A DNA stretch of 64,000 nucleotides, from the NCBI GenBank assembly GCA_016946835.1, contig JACVTC010000044.1, positions 591,501 through 655,500 of the forward strand. Direction: 5' to 3'. This DNA is from Neocallimastix lanati (nom. inval.) (taxonomy: Eukaryota; Neocallimastigomycota; Neocallimastigomycetes; Neocallimastigales; Neocallimastigaceae). Of the stretch, positions 11,008 to 22,892 are shown piece after piece. Each line of letters opens with the position of its first letter. The first letter of the stretch is position 1. A program made the position numbers and the translations under genes. The notes under the pieces were generated by a model that saw nothing but the letters and a program-made list of their open reading frames with translations, made no database searches and was not told the origin of the DNA.

Positions 11008-11500
11008 TTTACATGAAATATTTACAAGTATTTATATTTTTCTTTAAAATTAAACTATTTATAATTTATAAATAAAAAGAATAATTAAATAAAATAAAAG
11101 TAATAAAATTAATAATAAAATAAATATTTAATAATAAAATAAATAAATTTGTTTATTATAAAAATAATTAAAAATATTTTGTTATTTAAATTAATAAATT
11201 TTGTTATTATAAAATTATTATTTAATTATAAAATTAATTATAAAAATTATTATAAAACTAATTATTAAAACTAATTATTTTATTTTAAATTTAATCTTAA
11301 TATTTTTATTTTGAAAAATATATAATATTTCTTTCATATCTGAGTATTAATGTAATTTTTAAGTGTAATTTATTTGTTTTAATTAATTAATTAATTAATT
11401 TTTTTTTTTATTTTATTAAATTATTATTAAACTTGGCTAAGGTTAGTTTTGATTTTATGTATAATAAATTTTCAAGATTTATTAATTTTGTTATTTATCA
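10740..11500 (-). repeat. LTR 2 of the array
   Basis: 761 bases, same TGATAAAT...ATTTATCA ends. Serves as 5' LTR for copy 1 and 3' LTR for copy 2. No target duplication surrounds it, as expected for an LTR shared within a tandem array. Confidence 0.92.
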
Positions 11501-11512
11501 ATTCCTCGGCGG

Positions 11513-14500
11513 TTAAGATTGAACTTCGTCCCTTGAAGTTAATTCTTTTTCTGGAATGATATAAGGAAAAACATTTTTAATATGTACATTTCGATCAAGA
11601 AGTTTTCCTGTTTGAGGATCTTCGAGGACAACTGTATTGAATTTTTGTTTGTTAACTACTTTATATGGTCCATAAAAGTAAGGATTTAACTTACTTCTTC
11701 CAATTATTCTTATCATCACATAATCTCCGGGTTTATAATTTTTCTTTAGTGATTTCGATAGTCCAATGCGATGTTCCCAATATTGATTTGCGTAATCCGA
11801 ATATTCTGTTGCTTGTTTCACCCAATTCTGATGTCTAAGGAATCTTCTAAAAATATATTCTTCATCTGTTTCATTTGGATCTTTGTAAATATCTGGAAAC
11901 ATTACTTCTAATGGCCAGGTGTCTTTTCTCCCATAAAGTAATTCAAAGCTGCTAAATTTTGTTTTGGAATTTTTTGTTGTTCTAAGAGCCCAAAGTGCGG
12001 ATGGTAAATATTCATCCCATTCACTTTCGTTTTCAACTAAGAGTCTTAGAATTTTCTCTACTTCTCTATTACGGTTTTCAATCATACCATTTGATTCTGG
12101 ATGATGTGGAGATACAAAGTGCACCCATGACCCATAAAGATCGATCATCATTTTAGTAATATCTGATGCGAACGAACTTCCATTATCTGTAACAATTATT
12201 TCTGGAGGACCATGTCTTGATATAACTTCAGTTAAAAATTTTATAACTTCTTCAGTCTTTGTGTTTGGAATGGCTTTAGCTTCAACCCATTTTGTGAAGT
12301 AGTCAACCAATGTAATAATATACATATTTCCATTTTTAGTAATTGGAAGAGGACCAATCGTATCAAGTCCAACACGAGTAAATGGTTGTTCAACTGGTGT
12401 TACATTATCTGCAGTGTTTTTCGGGATTGGTTTTGGTCTACAAAGTTGACATTTTCTGCAAGATTTGATCCACATCCTAACGTCATTCCAAATGCCGGGC
12501 CAATAATATGAATTTAGTATTCTGTTTACAGTTTTTTCGGCTCCTTCATGTCCTACAGAATGAGCACGATTAATTATATCCTTTTTGTCTTCATCACGGT
12601 AGATAACTTTTAAATAAGTATCATCTTTCTTATAATATAAGGTGTTATCAACAACTTGATAATTCTTAGTGAAGTATTTGATTATTCCTTCTGGTAGGTT
12701 TAAATCTTTTGGATTAAGATCAGCTAAAATTGTATTAATACATTTTATAATATCTTCGCTGTCTTTTGAAGGTAGTCTTGAAAGAGCGTCTGCGAAAACA
12801 TTTTTCTTTCCTTTTTCATATTTTAGTTCAATTTTATATTTGTTAAATTCTTCTATCCAACGCATGTGTCTTCCTTTATTTGGAATAGTATTTTTGTAAA
12901 ATCCTAAGAGTGGTTTATGATCCATAATGAATGTAGTTGGTTTCTTGTTACTAATTAAGTACTGACGGAATTTTTGGATTGCGTAATTAATAGCCAAACC
13001 TTCAAGATCAGTTACAGAGTAATTTCTTTCTGGAGGTGATAAAGTACGACTTACACAACAAATTGGGTGTTCCAATTTGTCTTCCTCCACCTGTAAGAGG
13101 ACAGCACCGATACCTTGAGTAGAGGCGTCTGTTCTAACAATAAATTCTTTATCAAAGTCAGGATAACATAATATAGGGTCAGACAATAAACAGTGACGTA
13201 TGTCTTCAAAAGCTTCATTACGATCAGAAGTCCATATATATGGTTGATTTTTCTTAAGTAGTTTAAAAAGAGAGTCAGCTCTTATAGAGAAATTTTGTAT
13301 AAATTTTCTGTAATAACTAGCAAGACCAAGGAAGGACCTGAGCTCATTAACATTTTTGGGAGCTTCCCAAAGGGCTATACTTTGAACTTTAGAAGGAACA
13401 GTTTTTAAACCATTAGGGGTAAGAACATGACCTAAGACTTCAATTGATTCTTGGAAAAATTTGCATTTTTGAAGATTGAGGGAGAGATTATACTTGGAGA
13501 ATATTTCAAATACTTGTTTTAAATGTTCAAGATGTTCTTCAATAGAAGTAGAATATACAACTATGTCATCGATGTAAACGAATAAGCATTTACCAATGAG
13601 GGGTAAAAGGATTCTGTTCATCTCCCTTTGAAAGGTAGCGGGAGCATTAGTTAAACCGAAAGGCATAACAACAAAATTATAGTTTCCAAATTTTGTTGTG
13701 AAAGAAGTTTTTTCGATATCTCTGGGATTCATTGGGATTTGGTGATAACCCGAATATAAGTCAAGGGCTGAAAATATTTTAGCACCTCTAACTGAAGAGA
13801 CAAGTTCATCGATGAAAGGAAGTGCATATGAATCTTTAATAGTGATTTCATTAAGCCTTCTGTAATCTATACATAGTCTCCATTTCCCATTTTTCTTTCT
13901 GACTAATAAAACAGGAAATGACCAAGGGGAATGCGAGGGAATAATTAAGCCTTTATTAAGTAAGGATATAATTTCTTCTTTTAGAATATCAGAATGCTCT
14001 TTTGATAATTTATAAGGTTTTAGCTTAATAGGTTTTTCAGTAGTAGTAATTATTGAATGTGGTTCAAGGTTAGCAGTTGTTAGCTGACTTAGTGATGTTG
14101 CCATACAATTTTTGTATTGATTAATAAGACTTTCAAATTTTGATTTAACTTTATCTGGAACAGAATTGAGAATTTCGTTTAAGGTAGAGTTAAATTCACG
14201 AATTTCTTCATCTTCTTTAGATACATAAATAGCATTCATTAAGGGAATATTATTTGTATTATTTGAGTTAATTATCTGGATTATCTTTTTAAGACCTTTT
14301 CTTGTTTTCTGATATATGAAATCATCATCTGGATCAATAAGTAATCTATATTTCTTTTGGATACTTCTTCCAAAAATAATATCAAAGTATGGATTATCTT
14401 GATTTATAATATAAAATTTTTCATAAATGTTGCAAGAATCATTAATGTTAATTTTCAATGGAACATAGTATTTAGTAGGTACTGTAGATCCATTTGCTAA

Positions 14501-15382
14501 AGTAATATTTTGTTCTATTATATCTTCTTCAATTTTCACATCATTAAATTTATTTAAACATCCTGTTGTTATAACATTTACATTTGCTCCTGTATCGTAA
14601 AGAATTTTTAAAAATACTTCTTTCGTTTTTCCAATAAAGATTGGAATAGGAATATTATAAAGAGAGCATAATACATTATCTATTTTTGGCTTACATCCTT
14701 GTCCTAATTCCTTCCTAAGAGTAGGACTAATAGAAAGTAATTGTGCAAGACTAATTTTCGGAAACAAGTTGTTGGCTTCCTTAATTATACTAAATTTATT
14801 ACCTGGTTCTAACATTTGTATACCTGTCATACTTCTTTTTCTGGTTTGTTTAGTTTGACTGAGAGATTGACTATGTGTTAGAACGTCTTTGGTATTATTT
14901 TCATTATTTATTTTTCTATGTTCATCAATTATGTTAATTACATTATTCTTATTATTTTCATTATTACTTTCATTATTATTTCCATTATTGTTTTCTGAAT
15001 TATTTTTCATTTCAGAATCTTTTGTATTTTCCTTTGTATTATTTGGTTCATCAATAATAATTTCATCATTATCATTTAATTCATGGTCATTTTGTTTTTC
15101 ATTATTAAGTTCTTCACTTATTTTTCTTCTTCTTGTATTCCTAATTGCTTTCTTTTGATGTTTAACTTTCTTAATATTTGGTTGATTGAGAATGGATGGT
15201 TTAACTATACTTTTATTATTTGGAGAGATTTTATTCTTATCCAAAGTACTTGTAGGCACTTTCTTTTTCTGGGCTACATTAATTTGAGGGATTTGATTAT
15301 TTTCGTTATTAAGGTAATTTATTGATTGATTTGATGATGCAATTTTAGTTATTTTGGGAGATTGCTTACTCCCATAATTTAA
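11513..15382 (-). CDS. pol: Pol polyprotein, copy 2
   Basis: Encodes a product identical to the copy 1 Pol, with all catalytic residues present and no frame damage. Entered by -1 frameshift at 15382-15388. The absence of any amino-acid change from copy 1 points to very recent amplification or to gene conversion. Confidence 0.95.
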   Translation of the reverse strand, partial: LNYGSKQSPKITKIASSNQSINYLNNENNQIPQINVAQKKKVPTSTLDKNKISPNNKSIVKPSILNQPNIKKVKHQKKAIRNTRRRKISEELNNEKQNDHELNDNDEIIIDEPNNTKENTKDSEMKNNSENNNGNNNESNNENNKNNVINIIDEHRKINNENNTKDVLTHSQSLSQTKQTRKRSMTGIQMLEPGNKFSIIKEANNLFPKISLAQLLSISPTLRKELGQGCKPKIDNVLCSLYNIPIPIFIGKTKEVFLKILYDTGANVNVITTGCLNKFNDVKIEEDIIEQNITLANGSTVPTKYYVPLKININDSCNIYEKFYIINQDNPYFDIIFGRSIQKKYRLLIDPDDDFIYQKTRKGLKKIIQIINSNNTNNIPLMNAIYVSKEDEEIREFNSTLNEILNSVPDKVKSKFESLINQYKNCMATSLSQLTTANLEPHSIITTTEKPIKLKPYKLSKEHSDILKEEIISLLNKGLIIPSHSPWSFPVLLVRKKNGKWRLCIDYRRLNEITIKDSYALPFIDELVSSVRGAKIFSALDLYSGYHQIPMNPRDIEKTSFTTKFGNYNFVVMPFGLTNAPATFQREMNRILLPLIGKCLFVYIDDIVVYSTSIEEHLEHLKQVFEIFSKYNLSLNLQKCKFFQESIEVLGHVLTPNGLKTVPSKVQSIALWEAPKNVNELRSFLGLASYYRKFIQNFSIRADSLFKLLKKNQPYIWTSDRNEAFEDIRHCLLSDPILCYPDFDKEFIVRTDASTQGIGAVLLQVEEDKLEHPICCVSRTLSPPERNYSVTDLEGLAINYAIQKFRQYLISNKKPTTFIMDHKPLLGFYKNTIPNKGRHMRWIEEFNKYKIELKYEKGKKNVFADALSRLPSKDSEDIIKCINTILADLNPKDLNLPEGIIKYFTKNYQVVDNTLYYKKDDTYLKVIYRDEDKKDIINRAHSVGHEGAEKTVNRILNSYYWPGIWNDVRMWIKSCRKCQLCRPKPIPKNTADNVTPVEQPFTRVGLDTIGPLPITKNGNMYIITLVDYFTKWVEAKAIPNTKTEEVIKFLTEVISRHGPPEIIVTDNGSSFASDITKMMIDLYGSWVHFVSPHHPESNGMIENRNREVEKILRLLVENESEWDEYLPSALWALRTTKNSKTKFSSFELLYGRKDTWPLEVMFPDIYKDPNETDEEYIFRRFLRHQNWVKQATEYSDYANQYWEHRIGLSKSLKKNYKPGDYVMIRIIGRSKLNPYFYGPYKVVNKQKFNTVVLEDPQTGKLLDRNVHIKNVFPYIIPEKELTSRDEVQS

Positions 15383-15388
15383 TTTAAA
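15355..15388 (-). promoter_or_regulatory. -1 ribosomal frameshift signal, copy 2
   Basis: Same heptamer UUUAAAU (15382-15388), 7-nt spacer and 6-bp hairpin (15355-15374) as in copy 1. Confidence 0.9.
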
Positions 15389-16272
15389 CACTCTTCTTCT
15401 AATTCAGGGCAATCATCTTTAACATGACCTATTCTTTGACAATTTAAGCATACATTGATTTTTAAATCAGCAAGTTTCTGAGTTATTTCTTGTAATTCAT
15501 CATCTTGAAGTTGTGTAGGTTTCAATGTGATTTTTCTATTTTCAACATTTTGATTAATATAATTATGAGTAGGTTTTATATTATTATTATATTTTTGGTA
15601 ATTATTGTTGTGACTATTATTTATATTATTATTCTTATTATTAAATGTATTATTTTTATTATAAGTACTTGTATAATATGTTCCATAATTATTTTGAGTA
15701 TTAGATTTTATATTTCTTTTGTTTGGTTCTCCTTTATCTTTGGATCTATTTGATTCTACTAATTTATATATCTTCTCCTTTTTAGACGTTATTTTCATTG
15801 CATCTTTTAAGTTTTGCGGTTCTGCTTCTAATAAAGCCTCATAGGTTTTAGTTAAAGTCCGAAATGCATTAATATAATAAGAGATTATAACTTCCTTATT
15901 TAAATCAATTCTAATTTTATTTAAAAGTGTTTCAAACCTTATGTTGAATTCTGCAACACTTTCACCTTTCTTAATTGTAGCTGTTGAAAGTTCTAATAAC
16001 CTTGAATTTTTAGGAAGAGAACCCTTGTAATGTTCCTGTAATTTACTTATAATGGTATCATATTTATCTGGGGTAGTTTTATTTAATGAATTTATTACTA
16101 TCTTTCTTGCAATACCAGTAGTAATTGAAATTAAACATTCTATCTTTTCTTCTTCGTCAATTTTATTGGAATTACACCAACGAGTATATGAGAAATTCCA
16201 ATCATCAAATTCTACAGTCGGTTGACCTAATATAGGAATTCTGTTGAAATTAATTGATTTTAAATCGGACAT
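15379..16272 (-). CDS. gag: Gag, copy 2
   Basis: 297 residues, identical to the Gag of copy 1 including the CCHC knuckle. Its leader (16273-17123) differs only in having a 33-base rather than 34-base T tract. Confidence 0.93.
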   Translation of the reverse strand: MSDLKSINFNRIPILGQPTVEFDDWNFSYTRWCNSNKIDEEEKIECLISITTGIARKIVINSLNKTTPDKYDTIISKLQEHYKGSLPKNSRLLELSTATIKKGESVAEFNIRFETLLNKIRIDLNKEVIISYYINAFRTLTKTYEALLEAEPQNLKDAMKITSKKEKIYKLVESNRSKDKGEPNKRNIKSNTQNNYGTYYTSTYNKNNTFNNKNNNINNSHNNNYQKYNNNIKPTHNYINQNVENRKITLKPTQLQDDELQEITQKLADLKINVCLNCQRIGHVKDDCPELEEECLN

Positions 16273-16471
16273 TTTACTCTGGAATTTAGAAGTAATTTTG
16301 TTTTCTCCTTTATATAATTTATATACTTTATTTTATATAATAATTTATTCACTAACAAAATATTTATATATTTAAATTTAATTATTTAATCAAATTTTTA
16401 ATTAATTAAAATTTTATATATCAATTTCAATTTATTTATTCATTCACTTATTATACGTTTCTTTAATAAGT

Positions 16472-16507
<36 letters not shown>

Positions 16508-17123
16508 TATATCTTCTTTAAAGTATTATATTTAGGAAACAGAGTTATATATAAGGTGGCACAAAATTTTCGTAGCCTTTTTATTATATTTTCGACCTCC
16601 ACGTATTATATATACTCTCTTTATTAGTTTTCACACTATTATTGTAAAGTTTTGCCTTCTCTAAATTAGAGTATCGATACAATAATATGCTATTCTCCTA
16701 ATAAATTTTCTATTCTATACGTGCTCTACTCTCTATAATAAAAATCTACTACTCTCTTTCACCTATTCTAATTTATAGTATGTTAACTCAACCTAGAATC
16801 TAGTTCCAATAGTGTGTTGTTAACAAACTATAAACCTATATAACCCTTATTTTTTTTTTTTTTACTAATTTATTTATTTTTATTTATTATTTTATTATTA
16901 TATTATTATATATATATACATATATATATTTTATTTTTAATTTTAAATTATGAATTTTTATACTAGTTCATACTCTAGTTTTTATTTTTAAATAGTATTA
17001 TATAATAAATATTATTTATCCTTTATTTTAATATTATGAATTTTTATACTAGTTCATACTCTAGTGTTAATAAATAATACTTATTAATAATAATTTAGCT
17101 GCCTCTCCGGTTCGAAGGACCAC
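16273..17123 (-). other. 5' leader of copy 2, with primer-binding site
   Basis: Same layout as the copy 1 leader; putative primer site at 17106-17122 beside the LTR that starts at 17124. One base shorter because of the T tract. Confidence 0.7.
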
Positions 17124-17357
17124 TGATAAATTTTAGAAATTATCTTAATTTTAATATAGAATTAAAAAGTGATAATTTCAATTTATTTTAATAATAACTG
17201 TATAAGTTATTTATGAATTAAAAATGTTTTATTAAAAATAACACTAAAAATTTGGTTTATTAGAACACTTGTTTTCTAATATTTTATTTTATAAATCTTT
17301 TATTAAAATTTATTAAACATTACAAAATTTAAAGTGATTATTAAAATTATAAAATTA

Positions 17358-17391
<34 letters not shown>

Positions 17392-17884
17392 TTTACATGA
17401 AATATTTACAAGTATTTATATTTTTCTTTAAAATTAAACTATTTATAATTTATAAATAAAAAGAATAATTAAATAAAATAAAAGTAATAAAATTAATAAT
17501 AAAATAAATATTTAATAATAAAATAAATAAATTTGTTTATTATAAAAATAATTAAAAATATTTTGTTATTTAAATTAATAAATTTTGTTATTATAAAATT
17601 ATTATTTAATTATAAAATTAATTATAAAAATTATTATAAAACTAATTATTAAAACTAATTATTTTATTTTAAATTTAATCTTAATATTTTTATTTTGAAA
17701 AATATATAATATTTCTTTCATATCTGAGTATTAATGTAATTTTTAAGTGTAATTTATTTGTTTTAATTAATTAATTAATTAATTTTTTTTTTTATTTTAT
17801 TAAATTATTATTAAACTTGGCTAAGGTTAGTTTTGATTTTATGTATAATAAATTTTCAAGATTTATTAATTTTGTTATTTATCA
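17124..17884 (-). repeat. LTR 3 of the array
   Basis: 761 bases. Shared between copies 2 and 3 of the array. Confidence 0.92.
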
Positions 17885-17896
17885 ATTCCTCGGCGG

Positions 17897-20800
17897 TTAA
17901 GATTGAACTTCGTCCCTTGAAGTTAATTCTTTTTCTGGAATGATATAAGGAAAAACATTTTTAATATGTACATTTCGATCAAGAAGTTTTCCTGTTTGAG
18001 GATCTTCGAGGACAACTGTATTGAATTTTTGTTTGTTAACTACTTTATATGGTCCATAAAAGTAAGGATTTAACTTACTTCTTCCAATTATTCTTATCAT
18101 CACATAATCTCCGGGTTTATAATTTTTCTTTAGTGATTTCGATAGTCCAATGCGATGTTCCCAATATTGATTTGCGTAATCCGAATATTCTGTTGCTTGT
18201 TTCACCCAATTCTGATGTCTAAGGAATCTTCTAAAAATATATTCTTCATCTGTTTCATTTGGATCTTTGTAAATATCTGGAAACATTACTTCTAATGGCC
18301 AGGTGTCTTTTCTCCCATAAAGTAATTCAAAGCTGCTAAATTTTGTTTTGGAATTTTTTGTTGTTCTAAGAGCCCAAAGTGCGGATGGTAAATATTCATC
18401 CCATTCACTTTCGTTTTCAACTAAGAGTCTTAGAATTTTCTCTACTTCTCTATTACGGTTTTCAATCATACCATTTGATTCTGGATGATGTGGAGATACA
18501 AAGTGCACCCATGACCCATAAAGATCGATCATCATTTTAGTAATATCTGATGCGAACGAACTTCCATTATCTGTAACAATTATTTCTGGAGGACCATGTC
18601 TTGATATAACTTCAGTTAAAAATTTTATAACTTCTTCAGTCTTTGTGTTTGGAATGGCTTTAGCTTCAACCCATTTTGTGAAGTAGTCAACCAATGTAAT
18701 AATATACATATTTCCATTTTTAGTAATTGGAAGAGGACCAATCGTATCAAGTCCAACACGAGTAAATGGTTGTTCAACTGGTGTTACATTATCTGCAGTG
18801 TTTTTCGGGATTGGTTTTGGTCTACAAAGTTGACATTTTCTGCAAGATTTGATCCACATCCTAACGTCATTCCAAATGCCGGGCCAATAATATGAATTTA
18901 GTATTCTGTTTACAGTTTTTTCGGCTCCTTCATGTCCTACAGAATGAGCACGATTAATTATATCCTTTTTGTCTTCATCACGGTAGATAACTTTTAAATA
19001 AGTATCATCTTTCTTATAATATAAGGTGTTATCAACAACTTGATAATTCTTAGTGAAGTATTTGATTATTCCTTCTGGTAGGTTTAAATCTTTTGGATTA
19101 AGATCAGCTAAAATTGTATTAATACATTTTATAATATCTTCGCTGTCTTTTGAAGGTAGTCTTGAAAGAGCGTCTGCGAAAACATTTTTCTTTCCTTTTT
19201 CATATTTTAGTTCAATTTTATATTTGTTAAATTCTTCTATCCAACGCATGTGTCTTCCTTTATTTGGAATAGTATTTTTGTAAAATCCTAAGAGTGGTTT
19301 ATGATCCATAATGAATGTAGTTGGTTTCTTGTTACTAATTAAGTACTGACGGAATTTTTGGATTGCGTAATTAATAGCCAAACCTTCAAGATCAGTTACA
19401 GAGTAATTTCTTTCTGGAGGTGATAAAGTACGACTTACACAACAAATTGGGTGTTCCAATTTGTCTTCCTCCACCTGTAAGAGGACAGCACCGATACCTT
19501 GAGTAGAGGCGTCTGTTCTAACAATAAATTCTTTATCAAAGTCAGGATAACATAATATAGGGTCAGACAATAAACAGTGACGTATGTCTTCAAAAGCTTC
19601 ATTACGATCAGAAGTCCATATATATGGTTGATTTTTCTTAAGTAGTTTAAAAAGAGAGTCAGCTCTTATAGAGAAATTTTGTATAAATTTTCTGTAATAA
19701 CTAGCAAGACCAAGGAAGGACCTGAGCTCATTAACATTTTTGGGAGCTTCCCAAAGGGCTATACTTTGAACTTTAGAAGGAACAGTTTTTAAACCATTAG
19801 GGGTAAGAACATGACCTAAGACTTCAATTGATTCTTGGAAAAATTTGCATTTTTGAAGATTGAGGGAGAGATTATACTTGGAGAATATTTCAAATACTTG
19901 TTTTAAATGTTCAAGATGTTCTTCAATAGAAGTAGAATATACAACTATGTCATCGATGTAAACGAATAAGCATTTACCAATGAGGGGTAAAAGGATTCTG
20001 TTCATCTCCCTTTGAAAGGTAGCGGGAGCATTAGTTAAACCGAAAGGCATAACAACAAAATTATAGTTTCCAAATTTTGTTGTGAAAGAAGTTTTTTCGA
20101 TATCTCTGGGATTCATTGGGATTTGGTGATAACCCGAATATAAGTCAAGGGCTGAAAATATTTTAGCACCTCTAACTGAAGAGACAAGTTCATCGATGAA
20201 AGGAAGTGCATATGAATCTTTAATAGTGATTTCATTAAGCCTTCTGTAATCTATACATAGTCTCCATTTCCCATTTTTCTTTCTGACTAATAAAACAGGA
20301 AATGACCAAGGGGAATGCGAGGGAATAATTAAGCCTTTATTAAGTAAGGATATAATTTCTTCTTTTAGAATATCAGAATGCTCTTTTGATAATTTATAAG
20401 GTTTTAGCTTAATAGGTTTTTCAGTAGTAGTAATTATTGAATGTGGTTCAAGGTTAGCAGTTGTTAGCTGACTTAGTGATGTTGCCATACAATTTTTGTA
20501 TTGATTAATAAGACTTTCAAATTTTGATTTAACTTTATCTGGAACAGAATTGAGAATTTCGTTTAAGGTAGAGTTAAATTCACGAATTTCTTCATCTTCT
20601 TTAGATACATAAATAGCATTCATTAAGGGAATATTATTTGTATTATTTGAGTTAATTATCTGGATTATCTTTTTAAGACCTTTTCTTGTTTTCTGATATA
20701 TGAAATCATCATCTGGATCAATAAGTAATCTATATTTCTTTTGGATACTTCTTCCAAAAATAATATCAAAGTATGGATTATCTTGATTTATAATATAAAA

Positions 20801-21766
20801 TTTTTCATAAATGTTGCAAGAATCATTAATGTTAATTTTCAATGGAACATAGTATTTAGTAGGTACTGTAGATCCATTTGCTAAAGTAATATTTTGTTCT
20901 ATTATATCTTCTTCAATTTTCACATCATTAAATTTATTTAAACATCCTGTTGTTATAACATTTACATTTGCTCCTGTATCGTAAAGAATTTTTAAAAATA
21001 CTTCTTTCGTTTTTCCAATAAAGATTGGAATAGGAATATTATAAAGAGAGCATAATACATTATCTATTTTTGGCTTACATCCTTGTCCTAATTCCTTCCT
21101 AAGAGTAGGACTAATAGAAAGTAATTGTGCAAGACTAATTTTCGGAAACAAGTTGTTGGCTTCCTTAATTATACTAAATTTATTACCTGGTTCTAACATT
21201 TGTATACCTGTCATACTTCTTTTTCTGGTTTGTTTAGTTTGACTGAGAGATTGACTATGTGTTAGAACGTCTTTGGTATTATTTTCATTATTTATTTTTC
21301 TATGTTCATCAATTATGTTAATTACATTATTCTTATTATTTTCATTATTACTTTCATTATTATTTCCATTATTGTTTTCTGAATTATTTTTCATTTCAGA
21401 ATCTTTTGTATTTTCCTTTGTATTATTTGGTTCATCAATAATAATTTCATCATTATCATTTAATTCATGGTCATTTTGTTTTTCATTATTAAGTTCTTCA
21501 CTTATTTTTCTTCTTCTTGTATTCCTAATTGCTTTCTTTTGATGTTTAACTTTTTTAATATTTGGTTGATTGAGAATGGATGGTTTAACTATACTTTTAT
21601 TATTTGGAGAGATTTTATTCTTATCCAAAGTACTTGTAGGCACTTTCTTTTTCTGGGCTACATTAATTTGAGGGATTTGATTATTTTCGTTATTAAGGTA
21701 ATTTATTGATTGATTTGATGATGCAATTTTAGTTATTTTGGGAGATTGCTTACTCCCATAATTTAA
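17897..21766 (-). CDS. pol: Pol polyprotein, copy 3
   Basis: Same product as copies 1 and 2. The one substitution I found (T at 21554) changes a lysine codon AAG to AAA in the N-terminal linker and is silent. Entered by frameshift at 21766-21772. Confidence 0.95.
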   Translation of the reverse strand, partial: LNYGSKQSPKITKIASSNQSINYLNNENNQIPQINVAQKKKVPTSTLDKNKISPNNKSIVKPSILNQPNIKKVKHQKKAIRNTRRRKISEELNNEKQNDHELNDNDEIIIDEPNNTKENTKDSEMKNNSENNNGNNNESNNENNKNNVINIIDEHRKINNENNTKDVLTHSQSLSQTKQTRKRSMTGIQMLEPGNKFSIIKEANNLFPKISLAQLLSISPTLRKELGQGCKPKIDNVLCSLYNIPIPIFIGKTKEVFLKILYDTGANVNVITTGCLNKFNDVKIEEDIIEQNITLANGSTVPTKYYVPLKININDSCNIYEKFYIINQDNPYFDIIFGRSIQKKYRLLIDPDDDFIYQKTRKGLKKIIQIINSNNTNNIPLMNAIYVSKEDEEIREFNSTLNEILNSVPDKVKSKFESLINQYKNCMATSLSQLTTANLEPHSIITTTEKPIKLKPYKLSKEHSDILKEEIISLLNKGLIIPSHSPWSFPVLLVRKKNGKWRLCIDYRRLNEITIKDSYALPFIDELVSSVRGAKIFSALDLYSGYHQIPMNPRDIEKTSFTTKFGNYNFVVMPFGLTNAPATFQREMNRILLPLIGKCLFVYIDDIVVYSTSIEEHLEHLKQVFEIFSKYNLSLNLQKCKFFQESIEVLGHVLTPNGLKTVPSKVQSIALWEAPKNVNELRSFLGLASYYRKFIQNFSIRADSLFKLLKKNQPYIWTSDRNEAFEDIRHCLLSDPILCYPDFDKEFIVRTDASTQGIGAVLLQVEEDKLEHPICCVSRTLSPPERNYSVTDLEGLAINYAIQKFRQYLISNKKPTTFIMDHKPLLGFYKNTIPNKGRHMRWIEEFNKYKIELKYEKGKKNVFADALSRLPSKDSEDIIKCINTILADLNPKDLNLPEGIIKYFTKNYQVVDNTLYYKKDDTYLKVIYRDEDKKDIINRAHSVGHEGAEKTVNRILNSYYWPGIWNDVRMWIKSCRKCQLCRPKPIPKNTADNVTPVEQPFTRVGLDTIGPLPITKNGNMYIITLVDYFTKWVEAKAIPNTKTEEVIKFLTEVISRHGPPEIIVTDNGSSFASDITKMMIDLYGSWVHFVSPHHPESNGMIENRNREVEKILRLLVENESEWDEYLPSALWALRTTKNSKTKFSSFELLYGRKDTWPLEVMFPDIYKDPNETDEEYIFRRFLRHQNWVKQATEYSDYANQYWEHRIGLSKSLKKNYKPGDYVMIRIIGRSKLNPYFYGPYKVVNKQKFNTVVLEDPQTGKLLDRNVHIKNVFPYIIPEKELTSRDEVQS

Positions 21767-21772
21767 TTTAAA
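21739..21772 (-). promoter_or_regulatory. -1 ribosomal frameshift signal, copy 3
   Basis: Heptamer UUUAAAU at 21766-21772, next to the gag stop, with the same spacer and hairpin (21739-21758). Confidence 0.9.
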
Positions 21773-22656
21773 CACTCTTCTTCTAATTCAGGGCAATCAT
21801 CTTTAACATGACCTATTCTTTGACAATTTAAGCATACATTGATTTTTAAATCAGCAAGTTTCTGAGTTATTTCTTGTAATTCATCATCTTGAAGTTGTGT
21901 AGGTTTCAATGTGATTTTTCTATTTTCAACATTTTGATTAATATAATTATGAGTAGGTTTTATATTATTATTATATTTTTGGTAATTATTGTTGTGACTA
22001 TTATTTATATTATTATTCTTATTATTAAATGTATTATTTTTATTATAAGTACTTGTATAATATGTTCCATAATTATTTTGAGTATTAGATTTTATATTTC
22101 TTTTGTTTGGTTCTCCTTTATCTTTGGATCTATTTGATTCTACTAATTTATATATCTTCTCCTTTTTAGACGTTATTTTCATTGCATCTTTTAAGTTTTG
22201 CGGTTCTGCTTCTAATAAAGCCTCATAGGTTTTAGTTAAAGTCCGAAATGCATTAATATAATAAGAGATTATAACTTCCTTATTTAAATCAATTCTAATT
22301 TTATTTAAAAGTGTTTCAAACCTTATGTTGAATTCTGCAACACTTTCACCTTTCTTAATTGTAGCTGTTGAAAGTTCTAATAACCTTGAATTTTTAGGAA
22401 GAGAACCCTTGTAATGTTCCTGTAATTTACTTATAATGGTATCATATTTATCTGGGGTAGTTTTATTTAATGAATTTATTACTATCTTTCTTGCAATACC
22501 AGTAGTAATTGAAATTAAACATTCTATCTTTTCTTCTTCGTCAATTTTATTGGAATTACACCAACGAGTATATGAGAAATTCCAATCATCAAATTCTACA
22601 GTCGGTTGACCTAATATAGGAATTCTGTTGAAATTAATTGATTTTAAATCGGACAT
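21763..22656 (-). CDS. gag: Gag, copy 3
   Basis: 297 residues, identical to the other two Gags. This copy belongs to the internal unit nearest the tRNA gene. Confidence 0.93.
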   Translation of the reverse strand: MSDLKSINFNRIPILGQPTVEFDDWNFSYTRWCNSNKIDEEEKIECLISITTGIARKIVINSLNKTTPDKYDTIISKLQEHYKGSLPKNSRLLELSTATIKKGESVAEFNIRFETLLNKIRIDLNKEVIISYYINAFRTLTKTYEALLEAEPQNLKDAMKITSKKEKIYKLVESNRSKDKGEPNKRNIKSNTQNNYGTYYTSTYNKNNTFNNKNNNINNSHNNNYQKYNNNIKPTHNYINQNVENRKITLKPTQLQDDELQEITQKLADLKINVCLNCQRIGHVKDDCPELEEECLN

Positions 22657-22855
22657 TTTACTCTGGAATTTAGAAGTAATTTTGTTTTCTCCTTTATATA
22701 ATTTATATACTTTATTTTATATAATAATTTATTCACTAACAAAATATTTATATATTTAAATTTAATTATTTAATCAAATTTTTAATTAATTAAAATTTTA
22801 TATATCAATTTCAATTTATTTATTCATTCACTTATTATACGTTTCTTTAATAAGT

Positions 22856-22892
<37 letters not shown>
